A stretch of 64,000 nt of DNA from Distichodus sexfasciatus (taxonomy: Eukaryota; Chordata; Actinopteri; Characiformes; Distichodontidae): NCBI GenBank assembly GCA_032718565.1, contig JAVGVS010000004.1, positions 5,631,062 to 5,695,061 on the forward strand. Reading direction: 5' to 3'. Shown piece after piece: positions 59,351-64,000 of the stretch. Numbering within the stretch: position 1 is the first letter of the stretch; each line of letters begins with the position of its first letter. Under the pieces are notes generated by a model. The model saw nothing but the letters and a program-made list of their open reading frames with translations. It did not search any database and was not told the origin of the DNA. The translations under genes and the position numbers were made by a program.

Positions 59351-60674
59351 AGGGAGGAGTTGAATTGAATTAACCTCAATTCAATGAACTGCAGTCGTTC
59401 CGCACCAGAGACGGAAAGTAGCGACAACGATGCAAGCACTGACTTTCATACATCACGTCCTTATGCCTCTCTCTAACACACACACTCACAGAGCAGGCAG
59501 CGTGTGTGTTGGCTGTAATGTGATTAGAGCTTTTAGCTGCAGATCTTCAAGGCTGCGCCTCTCCTTCACTGACCGTTTACTACTCACCGCTCCATTGTTT
59601 CTTACTATTAAACACACATACACACACACACATAGGGAGTCCAAAAGATTAATACCCGACAGACACATTTTCTCTGGATGTCAATACTCCACCTTCACTC
59701 GACTCAACTTTCACGCTTGCTTGACTTGGCTGTGTTAGAAATGTTATGAGTTTTTGTGCCAACATTCTGAGCGTGCAGAGTAACAAACAAAATATCTTGT
59801 CTTTACACACTGAACTCTGCCTTCCTCATTTATGTCATCAGTATTGGCAGAAGTAAGCATGAAAATATCAGATATCAGCTTCGACCAATAATTCCCTTAT
59901 TGTGCAACCCCAGAAAAAACAGAAATCAGGGGAATAGAGGAATTGATAAATGTATAGACAGATGGATTGATGGATAAATGGATAAATCAATGGATGATAA
60001 ATGCATGGATAACTCTTTGTCTCTCTTTCTCTATTTCATTCTTCCCCTCTCTTTCTAGATTTACAGTACTATACAGGCAAGATCTTTTTACCAAACTACT
60101 TGAAGAACTGTAAAAAAATTTTTTATTAAGTCTATAAAACTGTCTTTATCTATATGTAAATATCAATATATATCAATCTATCTATATGTATATACTGTAT
60201 AAATAGAGGGAGAGACAGTGAATGAGTGCGGCAAGTTTGTGTGAGTAAGCGAGACAGCGTACAGGTGTATATGTTTATACGTTTTGGTATGTGTGCATGA
60301 TTGCGAGTGTGTGCGTGGGTGTGTGTGTGTTGCCATGTCTTCATCAGCAGCAGCAGATGTACTTTTCCTACAATATGCGGCAGTGCAGTGCTTGTGTGTG
60401 TGTATTGGTCATGTTATTTGTATGCTGTAGCAGTCTGTGTGTAAGTGTGTGTGTGTGTGTGTATGGTGGCTGTCCCTTCATTTCACGCTCGGGCGGCTCT
60501 GTGTGAATCCTCTTCCCTCTGCTCATTATCGGCCCTGTTCTGCAGCATGGGGGCCACCGACACACACACACACCCCAACACTGTCCCCCAACACCCAACT
60601 CTCGTCATTACTCACACATACGAGGGCAGTCGGCCTGCTCACCCGCTCACTCCTCTACTTATTACTTTATCCTC
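59351..60674. other. Non-coding with short CA/GT and GATA runs
   Basis: CA runs near 59610-59632 and 60567-60582, GT runs near 60306-60330 and 60435-60462, 'tatcaatatatatcaatctatc' near 60161-60190. About 60470-60560 is balanced unique sequence. No gene. Confidence 0.4.
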
Positions 60675-60708
60675 CATATATATATATATATGTATGTATA
60701 TGTATATG

Positions 60709-60776
<68 letters not shown>
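60675..60776. repeat. (AT)n microsatellite, about 100 bp
   Basis: Tatata with tatg interruptions to 60725, then an uninterrupted AT run of about 50 bp. Confidence 0.95.
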
Positions 60777-60777
<1 letters not shown>

Positions 60778-60836
60778 CTCACTCTATATAGTTTTATCTC
60801 TCTTCCTCTCCTTATTGTTTATTCTTCATTCTTATC

Positions 60837-60850
60837 TCTCCTATTCTCCC

Positions 60851-60892
<42 letters not shown>

Positions 60893-60935
60893 GCTCTCTC
60901 TTTCTTTCTCTTGCTCTCTCTTTATTCCCCTCTTC
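60837..60935. repeat. (CT)n pyrimidine tract
   Basis: About 50 bp of uninterrupted CT within a longer C/T-rich segment. Confidence 0.9.
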
Positions 60936-61320
60936 CAAACCTATAGGTGGCAGAGTGCTGAGAAGCACAAAGCCATGTTAGCAATCAGAATCCTGAAAAA
61001 TAAAAACAACGAATGACCCGACTTCCTGTTCCTGTCACGCACATGATGCTAATGCAGTTCCTGTCGCATACTGTGATGTTTGAAAACTTAAAACTCTGTT
61101 TCCCTCTGTATACATGCAGACATGAAAAGAGGATTTTCCAAAATCTCCACTTTGGCCGGAGGTTTCAGAATGTTTTCAGTGAATTAAACCTCTGTTTTTC
61201 ATGTAAATGGAAGGCAAAACACAGGGATATATCATTGTTTTTCCAGATACCGGCTGTGTGTAAACTGGGTCTCATTTTCTCTTTCTACAATACCTCTTTT
61301 TATTTGACTCTTCCTAACTT

Positions 61321-61326
61321 TCTCTT

Positions 61327-61362
<36 letters not shown>

Positions 61363-61590
61363 GTCATATCTCATTTTCTAGTTATCTCACTTTTCATTGC
61401 CTTTCTCTCATCATCTCATGTTATGTATGTGTTTTTTTTCTAGCTTTTCCTGTCTTTTCTCAGCATCTCTCATTTTTCTTATTTTTGTCAGTATCTCTCT
61501 CTCATTCTTTTCCTCTCTCTGTACCTCTCTTTTCCTAGATACCTTGCTTTCTTGGTGTCTCTTACTGATGCTCTCTCTCTATTTACTCTC
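61321..61590. repeat. (CT)n and pyrimidine-rich tract
   Basis: CT run at 61329-61362, then C/T-rich sequence (ctctct, tttctt) to about 61590. Confidence 0.85.
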
Positions 61591-61594
61591 TCTG

Positions 61595-61595
<1 letters not shown>

Positions 61596-61646
<51 letters not shown>

Positions 61647-61656
61647 TAGATAGATA
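61596..61656. repeat. (GACA)n-(GATA)n microsatellite
   Basis: About twelve GACA units followed by GATA units, ending about 145 bp upstream of the exon. Confidence 0.95.
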
Positions 61657-61765
61657 TAGCAATTTTCCCTTTTTATCTAGCATATTTAATAATATATATA
61701 ACAGAAAAAAACACTGCAATATAAAATTTTCCCCGGCACATTGACAGACGGTGAGACAACAGGCT

Positions 61766-61802
61766 GGGTGTTATTCTCACCAACTCTCCTCTTTCTTGGC
61801 AG
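61766..61802 (+). promoter_or_regulatory. 3' splice site (branch region, polypyrimidine tract, AG)
   Basis: A pyrimidine-rich run with ctctcctctttcttgg directly before CAG gives a strong acceptor. Possible branch sequence ttctcac lies about 30 nt upstream. It is the best splice acceptor next to a recognisable coding segment in the window and fixes the exon start. Confidence 0.55.
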
Positions 61803-61884
61803 GACCCGGCGGCGTCCAGGCGGCAGAATACGGCCACCTGCCTGACAACATCACAGTGCTGGAGGGAAAGAGCGTCATCCTGAG
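61803..61884 (+). CDS. iglon5: Internal exon encoding the start of an Ig domain, IgLON family (IGLON5-like)
   Basis: The exon follows a pyrimidine-rich acceptor ending ..tttcttggcag and ends at ..cctgag before GT. It is 82 nt, enters in phase 1 and leaves in phase 2. It reads PGGVQAAEYGHLPDNITV followed by LEGKSVILR, the A and B strands of an Ig-like domain with an N-glycosylation site (NIT). The next residue would be the first Ig cysteine, which must lie in the next exon, outside the window. Known of the family: IgLONs are GPI-anchored neuronal adhesion proteins with three Ig domains, which form dimers at cell surfaces and synapses, and the xDNxTVxEG..xxLxC pattern opens their first Ig domain. 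The signal-peptide exon is not in the window, as expected with a large first intron. Another IgLON (LSAMP, NTM, OPCML, NEGR1) or a different Ig adhesion gene is possible. The exon call is fairly firm; the paralogue is a judgement from memory. Confidence 0.55.
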
Positions 61885-61916
61885 GTCACACACACACACA
61901 CACATACACACACCAT
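61885..61916 (+). promoter_or_regulatory. 5' splice site running into a CA microsatellite
   Basis: The donor is cctgag|gtcacaca. Only GT and the two exonic bases AG match the U1 consensus; positions +3 to +6 are CACA, and an (ACAC)n run with one T interruption continues for about 25 nt. This is a weak donor by sequence. CA repeats next to donors are known binding sites for hnRNP L, so the repeat could modulate use of this exon (inference). Confidence 0.45.
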
Positions 61917-62049
61917 CAGCATCCTGTCTGCTTTAATTTGACTCGTTTGTCTGTGAGATGTCAGTTACGGTCTCAGCTTTGGGTCATGCCACCCTAGTGG
62001 TGGCATGTCCAGGTGTTGCACATCTGGAGATTTGTTTTAACCACCAATC
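61917..62049. other. Intron start, nothing recognised
   Basis: Unique sequence between the CA repeat and the old dispersed repeat. Confidence 0.3.
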
Positions 62050-64000
62050 ACACATTTAGCGGAGTGGCAATACATCGATCTACATTGATAGATCTATTCA
62101 ATGATCATGGAGCCCATAGCATCGATCTAAAATGAAAACATTTTTGAATGAAAATCAGACATCATACATATTGTAATGTCTCTTCAAACTGAATTATATG
62201 AGATATGAATGAGATATTTCTTTAAAAAAGAAGATTGATTTTCATTTGAATAAACCATGTCTGGTTGAGCTAAGGAATAAAATGTCAAACAATATTTAAG
62301 TTGCTTTTTTGTGATTTAATATGAAAAGAAGTTGGTTAAGCCAGCATACAGTTAGGCCCAGAAATATTTGGACAGTGACACAAGTAAGTTTTAGCTGCTT
62401 ACCAAAACATATTCAAGATACTCTCATTAATTAATCACTCTTTAATTTGAGGGTATTCACATCCAAATTGGAGGAGGAATTGGGAATTACAGCTCTTTAA
62501 TATGTAGCCGCCTCTTTTTTAAGGGACCAAAAGTAATTGGACAATTAACTCAAAAGTTTTTTCATGGGCTGCATGGGCTATTCCCTCGTTAATCCATCAG
62601 CAATTAAGCAAGTAAAAGGTGTGGAGTTGATTCTAGGTGTGGCATTTGCATTTGGAAGCTGTTGCTGTGAACCCACAACATGCGGTCAAAGGAGCTCTCA
62701 AAGGTAGCGAAAGACTGTCCTTTGGCCGAAAAAATAAGAAATCCATCAGAAAGAGAGCGGAAATTTTAGGAGTGGCCAAATCGACAGTTTGGTACATTCT
62801 GAGGAAAAAGGAGCGCACTGGTGAGCTCGGGAACTCAAAAAGGCCTGGACTTCCAAGGAAGACAATAGTGGTGCATGATCGCAGGTTCCTTTCCACGGTG
62901 AAGAAAAACCCCTTCACAACATCCACCCAAGTGTAGAACACTCTCCATGAAGTAGGTGTATCAATATCTAAGTCTACCATGAAGAGAAGACTTCATGAGA
63001 GCAAGTGCAGAAGGTTCACCACAAGATGCAAACCATTAATCAACCTCAAAAACAGAAAGCCCAGTTCTGGAACAGCATTCTTTGGACAGATGAAACTAAG
63101 ATCAACCTGTACCAGAATAATGGGAAGAAGAAAGTACGGAAAAGGCTTGGAACGGCTCATGATCCAAAGCACACCACATCTTCTGTGAAACACGGTGGAG
63201 GCAATGTGATGGCATGGCTTCCAAAGGCACTGGCTCACTGGTGTTTATTGATGATGTGGCAGAAGACAGAAGCCGCCGGATGAATTCTGCAGTGTATAAG
63301 GATATACTTTCTGCTCAAATTCAGCCAAATGCAGCAAAGTTGATTGGACAGCACTTCACTGTACAGATGGACAATGACCTAAAACATACTGCAAAAGCAA
63401 CTCAGGAGTTTTTTTGAGGCAAAGAAGTGGAATATTCTGCAAAGGCCGAGTCAATCACCAGATCTCAACCCGATCGAGCATGCATTTTACTTGCTTAAGA
63501 CAAAACTTAAGGCAGAAAGACCCACAAACAAGCAACAACTGAAGACAGCTGCATTAAAGTCTGGCAAAGCATCACAAAGGAGGAAACCCGGCGTTTAGTG
63601 ATGTCCATGGGTTCCAGACTTCAGGTAGTTATCACCTGCAAAGGATTCTCAACAAAGTATTAAAAATGATTTTATTTATGGTAATGTTGATTTGTCCAAT
63701 TACTTTTGAGCCCCTGAAATGAGGAAACTTTGTGGAAAAATGGTTGTAATTCCTAAACGTTTCATAGGATATTTTTGTTCAACCCCCTGAATTAAACCTG
63801 AAAGACTGCACTTCAATTGCATCTCAGTTGTTTAATTTCAAATCCAATGTAGTGGCATGCAGAGCCCAAATCATAAAAATTGTGTCACTGTCCAAATATT
63901 TCTGGGCCTATCTGTATGATTTTGCATCACATTGATCATTGACTCCTGAATTAAATCAAATCTGAATCGTATTGCAGCAGACTTGATGTCTGTTGAATAT
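62050..64000. repeat. Old dispersed repeat, copy 2, split by a Tc1 insertion and cut by the window edge
   Basis: 62050-62348 and 63917-64000 are colinear with 1-430. The uninterrupted order at the window start ('aatcagca' followed by 'tttgatctcg..actcctga') shows where the Tc1 at 62349-63914 went in. Confidence 0.6.
62349..63914 (+). mobile_element. Tc1-like transposon (second family), defective
   Basis: TA-flanked (62347-62348, 63915-63916), 1566 bp. Inverted ends: left cagttaggcccagaaatatt, right reverse complement cagataggcccagaaatatt. The + strand transposase is in pieces: 62637-62936 N-terminus with helix-turn-helix ('KRAEILGVAKSTVWYILRKKERTGEL', then 'KRPGLPRKT'), an in-frame stop after 'FTTSTQV', 'STMKRRLHESKCRRFTTRCKPL' from 62979, 'FWNSILWTDETKINLYQNNGKKK' near 63070-63130 (first catalytic D), 'KHGGGNVMAW', 'MNSAVYKDILSAQIQPNA' and 'FTVQMDNDLKHTAKAT' (second D) to 63417, then 'SQSPDLNPIEHAFYLLKTKLK' (third, E) near 63446-63510 in another frame. 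The triad survives but at least three frame changes and a stop prevent function. Confidence 0.85.

Noticed and set aside
60437..60946. 169-residue open frame
   Set aside because: Made of translated GT, AT and CT microsatellites.
61596..61656. CRISPR-like array
   Set aside because: The repeats are a plain GACA/GATA microsatellite without spacers.

Overview
The window reads as vertebrate, almost certainly teleost, non-coding DNA. It has no dense coding, operons or bacterial signals. It does have Tc1, hAT, piggyBac-like and BEL/Pao transposons, tRNA-derived SINEs including a V-SINE, a LINE 3' tail, and many GT, GA, CT, AT and GACA microsatellites. The only host coding sequence I can support is one 82-nt exon at 61803-61884 on the + strand. 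It encodes the start of an immunoglobulin domain that looks like the first Ig domain of an IgLON neuronal cell-adhesion protein, most like IGLON5. IgLON genes are known for very long first introns, so the simplest reading is that roughly 1-61802 is one large 5' intron and 61885-64000 is the start of the next.

Layout. 1-430: an old dispersed repeat, seen again at the far end. 430-7900: mostly unique DNA with a decayed SINE cluster (2.9-4.2 kb), an hAT-like element (4202-5226) and possible conserved non-coding blocks. 7.9-11.3 kb: blocks of a degenerate tandem repeat, then a LINE tail. 12.8-16.7 kb: SINEs, a Tc1 relic and a T-rich minisatellite. 16.9-17.3 kb: a possible conserved non-coding block. 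17.7-29.4 kb: a transposon pile-up made of an hAT element with a perfect 8-bp target duplication, a 6.8-kb BEL/Pao retrotransposon on the minus strand (both LTRs, a 5-bp target duplication and a tRNA-Tyr-like primer site), and a TTAA-flanked piggyBac-like element with at least three other transposons nested in it. 29.4-33.9 kb: mostly unique. 33.9-35.9 kb: SINE cluster with the V-SINE. 36651-38209: a second copy of the nested Tc1. 38-55 kb: mostly unique, with hAT-like, SINE and tandem-repeat remnants. 55.8-61.7 kb: strongly purine/pyrimidine-skewed and microsatellite-rich DNA leading to the exon. 62349-63914: a third Tc1 family inserted in the same old repeat that opens the window.

No transposon here looks able to move itself, because every transposase or pol frame is broken. 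I saw no new gene system. The most useful observations are the Ig exon whose splice donor runs straight into a CA repeat, a gene-conversion-like patch between two Tc1 copies 9 kb apart, the damaged reverse-transcriptase active-site segment of the BEL/Pao element, octamer motifs in its LTRs, and the nested transposon stack. All family names rest on motif recognition by eye, without database searches.
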